Numbered from the stretch's first letter, positions 52,520 to 61,391 are shown. The stretch is DNA of 64,000 bases from Neorhizobium galegae bv. orientalis str. HAMBI 540 (GCF_000731315.1 NZ_HG938354.1:1743066-1807065); one strand, 5' to 3'. The notes: a model not told the origin generated them from the sequence alone. Translations and numbers: made by a program.

Positions 52520-53323
52520 TCAATGTGCGCCGGCCGGGCGGCTCGGCTTGGGAGCGCGGCTGCGCAGCGCGCTGGCGAAATAAGGAGCCGCGATGCCGAC
52601 CAGCACGACGACGAAGAGCAGCGTCGAGATGACGGCAATCACCGGATCGGCCTCCTGGCGGATGCTGTCGAACATCTTGCGCGGCAGGGTCTCGGCATCG
52701 CGGCCCGAGATGAAGATCGCCACCACCGTCTCGTCGAACGACTGGATGAAGGCGAAGAGCGAGCTGATGACCAGCCCCGGTCGCAGGATCGGCAGGGTGA
52801 CGTGCAGGAAGGTCTTCGTCGGGCTGGCGCCGAGGCTCTGCGCGGCCCGTTCAAGGTTTCGGTCGAAACCCTTGAGGTTGGCCGAAAGGACGAGGAAGGC
52901 AATCGGAACCGACAGGCAGGTATGCGCCAGGATGACGCCGAGATGGCTGTGCACCAGTCCGAGATCGCCGAAATAAGAATAATAGCCGACCGCCATGACG
53001 ATATGCGGCACCGCCATCGGCATCAGCATCATCAGGTCGGCAAACCCCTTGCCGCGAAACTTGTGGCGCACCAGAGCGAAGGTTGCGGGCACGACCAGGG
53101 CCATGGTGAGGATGGTGGTCGCGGTCGCGATCAGAATGCTGTTCCAGGTGGGTATCAGCCAATCCATGCTGGTGAAATAAGCCCGATAATACCCGAGCCA
53201 GTAACCCGGCGGCGGGAATTGCAGGGAGCTCGCATTCGAAAACGACATCGGCACGACGATGACGAGCGGGGCTGCAATGAAGAGCACGACGATGAAACCG
53301 GCCCAGCGCATGAACGTGTTCAT
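52520..53323 (-). CDS. Polyamine-type ABC importer permease (PotC-like)
   Basis: This is a 267-residue membrane protein with first segment WAGFIVVLFIAAPLVIVVPMSFSNA and the PotC-like block PHIVMAVGYYSYFGDLGLVHSHLGVILAHTCLSVPIAFLVL. The coupling loop is ERAAQSLGASPTKTFLHVTLPIL. It starts six bases after the previous permease stop. Confidence 0.9.
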   Translation of the reverse strand: MNTFMRWAGFIVVLFIAAPLVIVVPMSFSNASSLQFPPPGYWLGYYRAYFTSMDWLIPTWNSILIATATTILTMALVVPATFALVRHKFRGKGFADLMMLMPMAVPHIVMAVGYYSYFGDLGLVHSHLGVILAHTCLSVPIAFLVLSANLKGFDRNLERAAQSLGASPTKTFLHVTLPILRPGLVISSLFAFIQSFDETVVAIFISGRDAETLPRKMFDSIRQEADPVIAVISTLLFVVVLVGIAAPYFASALRSRAPKPSRPAGAH

Positions 53324-53329
53324 GTTCGG

Positions 53330-54178
53330 TCACCCCCAGAGTTTGTCGAGGCCGAAACGGCGGTGATAGATAGTGAGGATGATGAGTGTCACGACGAGCA
53401 GGATCATCGCCATGGCGGAGCCCAGACCGAAGGCCAGGAATTCCTCGATCTGGTGGCCGATCAGACCGGCGACCATCTGCTCACGCGGACTGCCGAGCAG
53501 CACCGGCGTCACATAGAAACCGAGGCAGATGACGAAGACGAGGACGGAACCATTGGCGATGCCCGGTGCCGTCAACGGCAGGTAGACATGCCTAAACAGC
53601 GACCACCCCTTGGCGCCGAGGCTCTCCGCCGAGCGGATCAGCGCCGGGTCGATCTTCTTCATCACCGAATAGATGTTCATGATCATGTAGGGCGCCAGGA
53701 TATGCACCATGGCGAGCGTCGAGGAGAACCGCGTGAAGAGAAGCTGCGGCGGCTTGTCGACGCCGATCATCTGCAGGAAGGCAATCAGCGGGCCGTTATT
53801 GCCGAGCAGGACCATCCAGGAATAGGTGCGGACGAGGAAACTGGTCCAGAAGCTCATGGTGACGAGCAGCAGGATCAGCATTGCCGTGCGCGGCTTGGAA
53901 TGCGCCATCAGATAGGCCAGCGGATAACCGACCAGAAGGCAGCAGAGCGTCACAAAAGCGGCCGTCGTGAAGGTGTTCAGAAAGACGCGCTGGTAAAGCG
54001 CTCCGGTCAGGACCTTCTGGTAGTTGGCGAGCGAGACCTTCGGTTCGGTAAAGCTCATGATCGCCACTTCGGCAAGCGGCACGGCGAAGAAGACGAGCAT
54101 GTAGATGCCGAGCGGCGCCAGCAGCAGCCAGGGCCATATATTCGTCTTTTCCGTCAGTTTTGAAAGGCTGATGCCCAT
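53330..54178 (-). CDS. Polyamine-type ABC importer permease (PotB-like)
   Basis: This is a 282-residue membrane protein starting at ATG 54178, with AAGGGGAAC upstream. The first segment is WPWLLLAPLGIYMLVFFAVPLAEVAIMSF, and VTMSFWTSFLVRTYSWMVLLGNNGPL is typical of PotB/PotH. The coupling loop is IRSAESLGAKGWSLFRHVYLPLT. A 13-bp-stem hairpin separates it from the binding-protein gene. Confidence 0.9.
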   Translation of the reverse strand: MGISLSKLTEKTNIWPWLLLAPLGIYMLVFFAVPLAEVAIMSFTEPKVSLANYQKVLTGALYQRVFLNTFTTAAFVTLCCLLVGYPLAYLMAHSKPRTAMLILLLVTMSFWTSFLVRTYSWMVLLGNNGPLIAFLQMIGVDKPPQLLFTRFSSTLAMVHILAPYMIMNIYSVMKKIDPALIRSAESLGAKGWSLFRHVYLPLTAPGIANGSVLVFVICLGFYVTPVLLGSPREQMVAGLIGHQIEEFLAFGLGSAMAMILLVVTLIILTIYHRRFGLDKLWG

Positions 54179-54212
54179 TGCCGTTCCCCTTTTATGGCAG
54201 GCAGGGTCGCTG

Positions 54213-54243
54213 CGGCATCGCGCGGTCGTTCCGCGCGATGCCG
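54213..54243 (-). terminator. Intra-operon hairpin after the PotD-like binding protein gene
   Basis: CGGCATCGCGCGG, a 5-base loop and the exact mirror arm form a 13-bp stem 32 bases beyond the binding-protein stop codon (minus strand) without a T tract. It fits mRNA stabilisation or partial termination. Confidence 0.7.
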
Positions 54244-54275
54244 GCCAGCGGGTCAAGTTGATCCAGGAGAGAGGA

Positions 54276-55316
54276 TCAGCTCGCGACCCACTCCTCGAAA
54301 CGTTCGGCGAGCTCCGCCGGGTCTATGCCCAAATTCGCCATGTCCTGCTCGAAAGTCAGCTTGTAGTTGTCCGGCGAGGTCGGCATGCGCTTGGCATCCG
54401 CCGGATCGACGAACTGGTTGGAAGCCGGGTTGAGCGCGCCGTAGTCCGCAGCCTTGGAGAAGCCGGCGAGCGGTTTCGCACTGGTCGCGAATTCGACGAA
54501 TTTCCTGGCGTTCTCGAGGTTCGGCGTCTTTTTGGCGACAACCCAGTAGGCGCGTTCGATTTCGCCTTGGTTCCAGGTCATGGCAACTGGAGCACCAGCC
54601 TTCTCGGCCTCGAAATAACGGCCGTGCCAGATGCCGATCATGTCGATCTCCCCGTCACGCAGGATCTGTGTCGACTGGGCGCCGGCAGTCCACCAGACGC
54701 GGATATGCGGCTTGATCTTGTCGAGCGACTTGAAGGCCCGGTCCACATCGAGGGGATAGAGATCCTTGACCGCGACGCCGTCGGCCAGAAGCGCGATCGG
54801 GATGACGCGCGATGCATAACGCTGCAGCGACCGTCCGCCGGGAAACTTCTCGACGTTCCAGAAATCGGCCCAGGTCTTCGGAGTGTCCTTATATTTATCC
54901 CTGCGCCAGGCCATGACGGTCGCGAACGCATGCGACGCGACGCCGTTTTCGAAGAGGCCGCCTTTGTAGGGCTCGGTGAGCTTTTCGATGATGCCGGCCT
55001 GGTTCGCACGAACCAATTCGCCGCCGCCGAGCGTGGTGACGTCGAATTCGTAGGTGCCGGTCTTCACCTGCTGGGCGAGCTTGGCAAAAGAGACCGGGGA
55101 AACCGTCTTCACCTGGATGCCGGTTTCGGCGGTGAACGGATCAATGAGATGCGCCTTTGCGGCAACCTCCCAGGGACCGCCCCAGGTATTCACGTAGAGG
55201 ATCTTCTCCTGCGCGCGAGCAAGATAGGGAGCCGCAAGCGAAGCGGTCACCGCAGCGCCGGCCGTCTTCAGGAAACGGCGGCGGTCAGGCATGAGAAATG
55301 TCTTCATTCCAGTCAT
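54276..55316 (-). CDS. Polyamine-type solute-binding protein (PotD-like, Tat signal)
   Basis: This is a 346-residue protein with a twin-arginine signal (DRRRFLKTAGAAVTASLAAPYLARA, about 11-35) and the PotD/PotF-like fold (ILYVNTWGGPWEVAAKAHLIDPFTAETGIQVKTV, WADFWNVEKFPGGRSLQRYA). The Asp and aromatic residues that define polyamine binding cannot be assigned confidently, so the ligand may be another cationic compound. GGAGAACTGCA precedes the ATG. It is co-transcribed with an M19-like protein and two unknown proteins. Confidence 0.86.
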   Translation of the reverse strand: MTGMKTFLMPDRRRFLKTAGAAVTASLAAPYLARAQEKILYVNTWGGPWEVAAKAHLIDPFTAETGIQVKTVSPVSFAKLAQQVKTGTYEFDVTTLGGGELVRANQAGIIEKLTEPYKGGLFENGVASHAFATVMAWRRDKYKDTPKTWADFWNVEKFPGGRSLQRYASRVIPIALLADGVAVKDLYPLDVDRAFKSLDKIKPHIRVWWTAGAQSTQILRDGEIDMIGIWHGRYFEAEKAGAPVAMTWNQGEIERAYWVVAKKTPNLENARKFVEFATSAKPLAGFSKAADYGALNPASNQFVDPADAKRMPTSPDNYKLTFEQDMANLGIDPAELAERFEEWVAS

Positions 55317-55331
55317 TGCAGTTCTCCTCTT

Positions 55332-56303
55332 TTATGATTTTCTGAAGGTGGCTTCGTAGAGCCGCAGCCAGTTCTTGTGGGTGATCTTCGCGACTTCTTC
55401 CTTCGAGAAGCCCACAGCGCGCAGACCGTCCGGGATCACCCTGATGTCCTCGACCTTCTGGAACCATTCCGGCGGCGCGGCCTTGAGCGGCTTGCCGGCG
55501 GCGCTGGCGCCATAGTCCTCGCCACGGGTCCAACGGCCCTTGCGCATCCAGGCGTAATCGGGAGCAGTGAAATTGTGGCTCTTGTCGGTGCCGATCGCGA
55601 CGGAGTCGATGCCGGCAATATCCACCGTGCGGGCAACCATCGTGCACCAGGCTTCGATCGAAGCGCAGAATTCGTCACCGGTGATGTTGCGATAGGCGGC
55701 GCAGCCGATCACGCCGCCGGTATCCTTCAGCGCCCGGATGACGTCGTCCGACTTGTTGCGCTTGTGCATGAACAACGACTGGGCGTTGGCGTGGGTGACG
55801 GCGATCGGCTTTTCGGAAACCTTGATCGCGTCGAGCGTCGTGCGGTCGCCGACATGGCTGCAGTCGACCAGAATGCCGGCGGCATTCATCTCGCGCACCA
55901 CTTCCTTGCCGAAGCGGGCAAGGCCCGAATCCTCGGCCTCGTAGCAGGAGCCACCGAGTTCGTTCTGGTTGTTGTAGGTGAGTTGCACGACGCGCACGCC
56001 GAGTTCGGCAAACAACTCCACAAAGCGGATCCGCCCTGCGAAGAGATTGGCGTTCTGGAAACCCATGATGACCGCGAGCTTGCCTGCGCTGGAAATACGG
56101 CTGATGTCGTCTGCGGTAAGGGCGATCTCGGCGATATCGGAGTTTTCACGCACCAGGTCACGCCAGCGACCGATTGAATCCATCGACTCGACGGTGCCCT
56201 CCCAGAATCCGCAGGTGTTGACGACCCCGCCGACATTCCCTGCCCTCAAGGATTCAAAGGCGGCGCGATCGAAATGCCCGCATTGCAAACCGTCGATGAT
56301 CAT
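55332..56303 (-). CDS. M19 (renal dipeptidase) family protein with altered metal site
   Basis: This is a 323-residue TIM-barrel protein of the membrane-dipeptidase family (GVRVVQLTYNNQNELGGSCYE, MNAAGILVDCSH, RNKSDDVIRALKDTGGVIG). The N-terminal H-x-D metal motif (normally DGHND) reads DGLQC, and the bridging Glu position reads GFQNAN. The two later His ligands (VDCSH and VTHAN) remain. From memory, the same DGL/GFQNA variant occurs in the M19 homologue beside dimethylglycine demethylase genes in Pseudomonas. It may therefore be a mononuclear enzyme or a non-peptidase acting on small N-substituted compounds. ATGA overlaps the upstream stop. Confidence 0.8.
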   Translation of the reverse strand: MIIDGLQCGHFDRAAFESLRAGNVGGVVNTCGFWEGTVESMDSIGRWRDLVRENSDIAEIALTADDISRISSAGKLAVIMGFQNANLFAGRIRFVELFAELGVRVVQLTYNNQNELGGSCYEAEDSGLARFGKEVVREMNAAGILVDCSHVGDRTTLDAIKVSEKPIAVTHANAQSLFMHKRNKSDDVIRALKDTGGVIGCAAYRNITGDEFCASIEAWCTMVARTVDIAGIDSVAIGTDKSHNFTAPDYAWMRKGRWTRGEDYGASAAGKPLKAAPPEWFQKVEDIRVIPDGLRAVGFSKEEVAKITHKNWLRLYEATFRKS

Positions 56304-57022
56304 GATCTCGCGCCCTCTTTCATACGTTCGGAAATGCTGGATGACAGGAAGGAGACATCGGTCTCGTCGTCATTGTCCTTGCGGCCGATGACGGTGCCGT
56401 CCTCGTTGACGATCATCGGGCCGGCATGACGGCGCGAGACGATGCTATCGGTCGCAAGCGCCTGTTTTGCCAGGTGATAGATGCGCCACCAGAGATCGCT
56501 CTCGATTTCAGCACCGCTTTCCAGAAGCGACCAGAGAAGCGGATCGTCTTTTTGAACGTCGCTGGTGACCGCTGCCGGAACCGCCTTCAGCACATTGCCG
56601 AATACGGAAATCGAGAGCCCCGATCGACCGCCGAGACGCGCGGCCATCGCGAGTTCCTCGGCATCCGTGGCCCCTGTCACAGTCAGTTCCGCCGACCCGA
56701 ACCGGGTTGTCAGCTCACCGAGAAGATCGATCGCCGTCGGCAGCACGAACCAGGCGTGTTCGCCGCAAGCATCGAGCGTCAAGCGGTGGCCGTTTTCGGA
56801 AGCAATCGCGATACGGGCGGGAGCCGCCGACTTGAAGCTCTCGAACCGCTGCTCGAACAGTTTGAAGCCACCAAGACCAAGCTTTTGCGAATACATCGGG
56901 ATGTCGCCGATAGTCAGGAAGAAACCCTTGGGCAGGCTGCTCAGCGAGAAGATCCGCTCGGACATCAGCCGCATTTCGCGGGGCATGACGCGCATGGAAG
57001 GAGTTGAATGTGGGGATGTCAT
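56300..57022 (-). CDS. Conserved-looking protein of unknown function (240 aa)
   Basis: I do not recognise this family. The frame is fixed by ATGA overlaps at both ends: with the 569-aa gene upstream and the M19 gene downstream. The sequence has no signal peptide or membrane segment. Its distinctive N-terminal block is PREMRLMSERIFSLSSLPKGFFLTIGDIPMYSQKLGLGGF (about 13-52), followed by alternating beta-rich and helical stretches and a charged C-terminus (GRKDNDDETDVSF). Its tight coupling to the 569-aa protein suggests that the two work together, perhaps as subunits. Confidence 0.7.
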   Translation of the reverse strand: MTSPHSTPSMRVMPREMRLMSERIFSLSSLPKGFFLTIGDIPMYSQKLGLGGFKLFEQRFESFKSAAPARIAIASENGHRLTLDACGEHAWFVLPTAIDLLGELTTRFGSAELTVTGATDAEELAMAARLGGRSGLSISVFGNVLKAVPAAVTSDVQKDDPLLWSLLESGAEIESDLWWRIYHLAKQALATDSIVSRRHAGPMIVNEDGTVIGRKDNDDETDVSFLSSSISERMKEGARS

Positions 57023-58728
57023 AGAACAGGCTCCGCCGGGCAATACCAGGTGCCGGTGTAGCCGGCGCGCAGATCGTCGGGGGTCGGTGCGCCGTGATAG
57101 AGCACGCCGCGCAGGTTGCGGCTGAGGAAATCACGGGTCTTGTCGATGCCGTGGACCCCCACATTCATCAGCCGCACGAGATCGATCGGCACAAAAGCCT
57201 CCGCGTTGATGTTGGCGCGGGGCGTGTGATAGTCCCGCCCGCGCAGGCTTTGAATGCGCGCCACCATGTAGCGGTGTTCAGGATGTTTCATCAGGAACCG
57301 GGCGATGCTGAGCGAACCTTCGGCCCTGCCGAGATCGGCAAAAAGGGATTGGATGCCGCCGCAGACATCGAGGCCGAGGTCAAGCGCATCGGGGACTTCG
57401 TCGCGGGCGCCGCGGCGGGGTTCCTCCGCCGTCTCCGATTTGTACCAGACATATTTATAGGCCTCTGGGCCGCCCATGTCGGTATCGAGCGCCCACCGAT
57501 ATTCGTCATGGACGAGCGCCATCAGCTGTTCGACCGTCTCGGCTGGCGCGACGCTGAATTCGTCGGGAGCATCAATGGCTGCCAATAGCCGGTCGGCTTC
57601 TTCCGGCACCAATTCGATCAGCAACGAGAGGAAAGTCTCGAAAGCTTCCGGCAGGAGGCCGGTTTCGAATTCGGCGGCAAGCACATCAAACGGCAAATCG
57701 GTCGTACGACCGAACACCGTGCCGCTTCGCCGGAATTCTCCGAGCGCCGCCACCACCTTCTCGAGATCGGCTGCCACTTCGGCGCTGGAGGCAAATGTCT
57801 CGTAGACCATCTGGTCCTGTTTGCGGAACACGATTGCCTGGCGGAGAAGTTCGAGCAGTCTGGCGACGCGGGGATCCGACGCGTCGAGCTTCAGCGCACG
57901 GGCCATCGCAATCGCACCTTCGCGGGCAGACAGAAGCCCATCGATCAGGCGCGGATGTTTGTGGACGAAGAAGATAAGGCCGAGCGCCGAACCGTTGCCG
58001 ACGCCGATATAGCGGCGAAGCTGCGGGTCGAGACGCACGGCGGTCTCCGATTTCTTGGCCGCCAGATGCTCGACGAGGTCGCAGGAGAATTCCCGCATCA
58101 GATAGGCGGTCAGCAACTGCGCCTGCAGGACACCACCGAGCGCATGACGGGCACCGAGCGACGGAAAGGAACGCGTCCCGAACGTACCGTTGCCGTCGAG
58201 GCCGGTATTGCGCATCAGGTAGCAGACTTTCGAAAGATCGGCGACGGAGGGCTGGCGGCCATCGGCAAGCGCTTCGAGCGTCTGGTCGAAGACCCGCATC
58301 GAGCGGTTCGAGCGGCACCAGATCAGCGTGCCGGCCGTTGCCCGGCCGGTATAAAGCTTTGGGATTTCCCGCCGCGCCGTTTCGATCTCGATTTCGGTCG
58401 CCGGTCCCTCGATCAACGCACCCATCATGTCCCAGGCCTGGCCGATGATACGGCCGGTGCGGGCCGTCCGGCTCGGCGGGCGGGAAAAACCGATGAACGA
58501 AAATTCCTGGTCCGGCACCTTGATGGAATAAACGACGATGCCTTCGGCATTTTCATCCACGTCGAAAAGGACATTGGAGATGTCCCAGCGCTCGCGGATC
58601 ATCTTGTTCATCAAGGCGCGGGTGCCGCTGAGCCGGCTCGGCTGGATTGCCGCCAGCCGTGAGGTCTTCATCACCTCTTGGCCTGGGCGCGGTCGGGGCG
58701 TTGCCACCTGTTCGGAAGTCGCGGTCAT
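57019..58728 (-). CDS. Conserved-looking protein of unknown function (569 aa)
   Basis: I do not recognise this family. It is a soluble protein with several strikingly ordered blocks: TLIWCRSNRSMRVFD (134-148), YLMRNTGLDGNGTFGTRSF (170-188), YLMREFSCDLVEHLAA (209-224) and RRYIGVGNGSALGLIFFVHKHPR (238-260). Short Gly/Asn-rich loops beside Arg and Asp residues look like an enzyme active site. Starting at ATG 58728 it begins six bases after the IclR stop; a TTG overlapping that stop (TTGA) has a better-placed GGGAGA and is possible. It is first in the operon after the regulator, so it is probably the key catabolic protein of the system. Confidence 0.75.
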   Translation of the reverse strand: MTATSEQVATPRPRPGQEVMKTSRLAAIQPSRLSGTRALMNKMIRERWDISNVLFDVDENAEGIVVYSIKVPDQEFSFIGFSRPPSRTARTGRIIGQAWDMMGALIEGPATEIEIETARREIPKLYTGRATAGTLIWCRSNRSMRVFDQTLEALADGRQPSVADLSKVCYLMRNTGLDGNGTFGTRSFPSLGARHALGGVLQAQLLTAYLMREFSCDLVEHLAAKKSETAVRLDPQLRRYIGVGNGSALGLIFFVHKHPRLIDGLLSAREGAIAMARALKLDASDPRVARLLELLRQAIVFRKQDQMVYETFASSAEVAADLEKVVAALGEFRRSGTVFGRTTDLPFDVLAAEFETGLLPEAFETFLSLLIELVPEEADRLLAAIDAPDEFSVAPAETVEQLMALVHDEYRWALDTDMGGPEAYKYVWYKSETAEEPRRGARDEVPDALDLGLDVCGGIQSLFADLGRAEGSLSIARFLMKHPEHRYMVARIQSLRGRDYHTPRANINAEAFVPIDLVRLMNVGVHGIDKTRDFLSRNLRGVLYHGAPTPDDLRAGYTGTWYCPAEPVL

Positions 58729-58733
58729 GACCG

Positions 58734-59492
58734 TCAACGTTCTCCCTGCTGCATTTTCGTAATAGTTCGGGCGGTTTCGAGAAGCGGCTCGCGGAAGCTT
58801 TCGAGGTCGAAGCGCATCTCCGGCATGACCAGCGAAATCGTCGACGCGCACTTGCCGCGGAGATCGAAGATCGGCGCAGCGATGGCGACGACGCCGCTAT
58901 GGGTATAGCCGCTCGACAAGGCGTAACCGTTGGCGCGGGCCTCGCCCAGGAGCTCTTCAGAAGCCAGCGGTTCACCGCTTTCCTTCAGGCGGGCGAGCGT
59001 CACTTCGTCTGCGAAGGCTGTCAGGATGCGGCCGGATGCGGAGCCCTCCAGCGACATGGTCGTGCCGATCTTCTGTTCCGCACGCAGTACGCTTTCGGAC
59101 TCGACACGCGAGACGATGCAAGGCAACCCGCGATCGAGCACCGCCAATGAGGCCGTTTCCTTCACGCGATGGACCAGCATTTCGATGATCGGCTGAACTC
59201 GCGTTCCGAGATTAGCCTGCTCCATGGCCGCCGCGGCAAGCCGGCAGGCGTGCATCGTGAGCCGATAGCGCATCTCGTGATCCTGCTCGACCCAGCCAGC
59301 TTCGATCAACGTCAACAGCCGCTGATAAGCGGTGGGGCGAGAGAGCTCCATCGCCGACGCGATCTCCGGCAGTTTCATGCCGCGAGCGCTGGAGGCCAGC
59401 ACGTCGAGCACGGCCATAGTCTTCAGGACCGTCGAGAGCGGGCGGACGCCGCCGCTTTCTTCTTGTATTCTATTTGAATATGTCGTATCCAT
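58734..59492 (-). CDS. IclR-family transcriptional regulator
   Basis: This is a 252-residue protein. The winged helix is TVLKTMAVLDVLASSARGMKLPEIASAMELSRPTAYQRLLTLIEAGWV (about 21-68), and an IclR effector domain follows (ETASLAVLDRGLPCIVSRVESESVLRAEQKIGTTMSLEGSASGRILTAF). It is the first gene of the eight-gene minus-strand operon and presumably controls it. TTGAATATG is repeated around its start codon (59474-59482 and 59494-59502), consistent with autoregulation. Confidence 0.86.
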   Translation of the reverse strand: MDTTYSNRIQEESGGVRPLSTVLKTMAVLDVLASSARGMKLPEIASAMELSRPTAYQRLLTLIEAGWVEQDHEMRYRLTMHACRLAAAAMEQANLGTRVQPIIEMLVHRVKETASLAVLDRGLPCIVSRVESESVLRAEQKIGTTMSLEGSASGRILTAFADEVTLARLKESGEPLASEELLGEARANGYALSSGYTHSGVVAIAAPIFDLRGKCASTISLVMPEMRFDLESFREPLLETARTITKMQQGER

Positions 59493-59502
59493 GTTGAATA
59501 TG
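59474..59502. promoter_or_regulatory. Direct repeats straddling the IclR start codon
   Basis: TTGAATATG occurs at 59474-59482 and 59494-59502, 20 bp apart (two helical turns), on either side of the IclR ATG at 59490-59492. Binding here would block translation-start-proximal transcription of the operon. Confidence 0.4.
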
Positions 59503-59856
59503 ATGTCGCCGTCATTGATTTATGTCAATCGCGTGGGAGCGCGCTTACGCGCAAATTTGGCCCTCTCGTCGCTAAGGCGCTCACGGCGTTGAGAATTTTT
59601 TATGCTGGATTTGCCTGCATCGCCTTCGGAGCAGTGACGGAAGCGTGTAAATCTACAGCTCTACCTTGCATCCACGCGGGAAACGGCAAGGTGGGACGCG
59701 GGGCCTGTTCGGCTACAAGCCGTCCGCGAATTGGGGCATGACCGAGGCTGAGTAAAATATTCGCATTTGCCGGCTTTTTTTGCGGTTTTCTTTCAATCCC
59801 GACGTCCTATTTTCTGTCATCTAGTCGCCAGCAAGCACTGCTGAAAGGATGACCTA
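59503..59856. other. Intergenic region before the cystine-type importer
   Basis: This region contains the promoter side of the divergent IclR operon, a GCGCGCTTACGCGC dyad at about 59538-59551, and an A+T-rich stretch (about 59755-59825) probably holding the importer promoter. I see no gene. Confidence 0.4.
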
Positions 59857-60630
59857 ATGTTTCGGTTGAAAACCATTGTCGCGGCGGCCCTTATTCACGC
59901 GGCAGCCCTTACGCCTTCCCTCGCCGGCGAAAATCTTGCCGCCGTCAGGTCTGCGGGCGTCTTCAAGATCGGCACCGAGGGGACCTACGCACCGTTCACC
60001 TTCCATGACGCAAGCGGCAAGCTGGTCGGTTTCGACGTGGAGATCGGGCAAGCCGTTGCCGCAAAACTTGGCGTCAAGGCCGAATTCATCGAAGGCAAGT
60101 GGGACGGTCTCATCGCAGGGCTCGATGCCAAGCGTTACGACACCGTCATCAACCAGGTCGGCATAACCGAGGCCCGCAAGCAGAAATACGATTTCTCCGA
60201 GCCCTACATCGCGTCCAAGGCGGTGCTGATCGTCCGCCAGGACAACAGCGACATCAAGGGTTTCGCGGACCTCAAGGGCAAGAAATCCGCCCAGTCCCTG
60301 ACCAGCAATTTTGGCAAAATCGCCGAACAGGCAGGCGCCGAACTGGTGGGCACGGATGGCTTCGACCAGTCGATCCAGCTCGTGCTGACACGCCGCGCCG
60401 ACGCGACGATCAATGACAGCCTCTCCTTCCTCGATTTCAAGAAGCAGAAACCCGACGCGCCGGTAAAGATCGCCGCGCAGCAGGACAATGCCGATTATTC
60501 CGGCATCATCATCCGCAAGGGCGAGCCGGAATTGCTCGGTGCCATCAACAAGGCACTGGCGGACATCAAGGCAGACGGCACCTATCAGAAGATCTCCGAC
60601 AAGTATTTCGGGCAGGACGTCTCCAAATAG
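59857..60630 (+). CDS. Amino-acid ABC solute-binding protein, cystine type (TcyJ/FliY-like)
   Basis: This is a 257-residue protein with a Sec signal (about 1-23, cleaved after SLA) and the family 3 fold (FKIGTEGTYAPFTFHDASGKLVGFDVEIGQAVAAKLGVKAEFIEGKWDGLIAGLDAKRYDTVINQVGIT). The KWDGLIAGLDAKRYDTVINQV segment closely resembles FliY/TcyJ cystine-binding proteins. The following terminator-like hairpin separates it from its permease gene. L-cystine or a related sulfur compound is the likely ligand. Confidence 0.85.
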   Translation: MFRLKTIVAAALIHAAALTPSLAGENLAAVRSAGVFKIGTEGTYAPFTFHDASGKLVGFDVEIGQAVAAKLGVKAEFIEGKWDGLIAGLDAKRYDTVINQVGITEARKQKYDFSEPYIASKAVLIVRQDNSDIKGFADLKGKKSAQSLTSNFGKIAEQAGAELVGTDGFDQSIQLVLTRRADATINDSLSFLDFKKQKPDAPVKIAAQQDNADYSGIIIRKGEPELLGAINKALADIKADGTYQKISDKYFGQDVSK

Positions 60631-60666
60631 GCTGCCGAGTTCCCGTTCCTGACCTACATGATTAAA

Positions 60667-60698
60667 GCGTCCGGCGCCCGCGCCGGACGCCATTTTTT
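60667..60698 (+). terminator. Intra-operon terminator/attenuator after the cystine-binding protein gene
   Basis: GCGTCCGGCG, loop CCCG and mirror arm CGCCGGACGC form a perfect 10-bp stem followed by CATTTTTT. It has a full Rho-independent form but lies inside the operon, 12 bases before the permease GTG, so it probably lets only part of transcription through. Confidence 0.8.
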
Positions 60699-60710
60699 GA
60701 GGATCACATC

Positions 60711-61391
60711 GTGCCGCACTGGCTTCAGTTGATGTCGGATTCACTTCCGACCCTCCTATGGGCGGGCATCCGTTTTACGGTTCCGCTGACATTGCTGTCC
60801 TTCCTGCTCGGGCTCATCCTCGGCCTGATCACGGCGGTGACCCGGCTGTTCGGCCCGGCGTCGCTTGCGATGATCGCACGGTTTTACGTCTGGGTGATCC
60901 GCGGCACCCCGCTTCTCGTGCAGCTCTTCGTCATCTTCTACGGCCTGCCGAGCGTCGGCATCCTGCTCGACGCCTTTCCCGCGGCACTGATCGGCTTTAC
61001 CCTGAATATCGGTGCTTACAGTTCCGAAATTATCCGCGCGGTCATTTCCTCGGTGCCGAAGGGGCAGTGGGAAGCGGCCTATTCGATCGGCATGTCATGG
61101 CGCCAGGCGATGAGCCGCACCATTCTGCCGCAGGCGGCGCGTGTCGCGGTGCCGCCCCTTTCGAATACCTTCATCTCGCTGGTCAAGGATACCTCGCTTG
61201 CCGCGGCGATCACGGTGCCGGAACTCTTCCAGGCAGCCCAGCGGATCGTCGCGACGACCTATGAGCCGCTGATCCTCTATATCGAGGCGGCCTTGATCTA
61301 CCTGGTCTTGAGCTCGGTGCTGTCATCGTTGCAGAACAGGCTTGAAAAGCGTTTCGCCCGTTATGGCGGCATGATGGAGTCAAACCGATGA
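60711..61391 (+). CDS. Amino-acid ABC permease, cystine type (TcyL/YecS-like)
   Basis: This is a 226-residue membrane protein starting at GTG 60711, with TGAGG eight bases upstream. It has a HisMQ-type domain with about five hydrophobic segments, FYVWVIRGTPLLVQLFVIFYGLP and the coupling region GQWEAAYSIGMSWRQAMSRTILPQAARVAVPPLSN. A single permease gene implies a homodimer, as in YecS systems. It overlaps the ATPase start by ATGA. Confidence 0.9.
   Translation: MPHWLQLMSDSLPTLLWAGIRFTVPLTLLSFLLGLILGLITAVTRLFGPASLAMIARFYVWVIRGTPLLVQLFVIFYGLPSVGILLDAFPAALIGFTLNIGAYSSEIIRAVISSVPKGQWEAAYSIGMSWRQAMSRTILPQAARVAVPPLSNTFISLVKDTSLAAAITVPELFQAAQRIVATTYEPLILYIEAALIYLVLSSVLSSLQNRLEKRFARYGGMMESNR

Noticed and set aside
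51875..54163. Plus-strand frames opposite the Pot-type importer, up to 550 codons
   Set aside because: They are shadows of well-supported minus-strand ATPase and permease genes.
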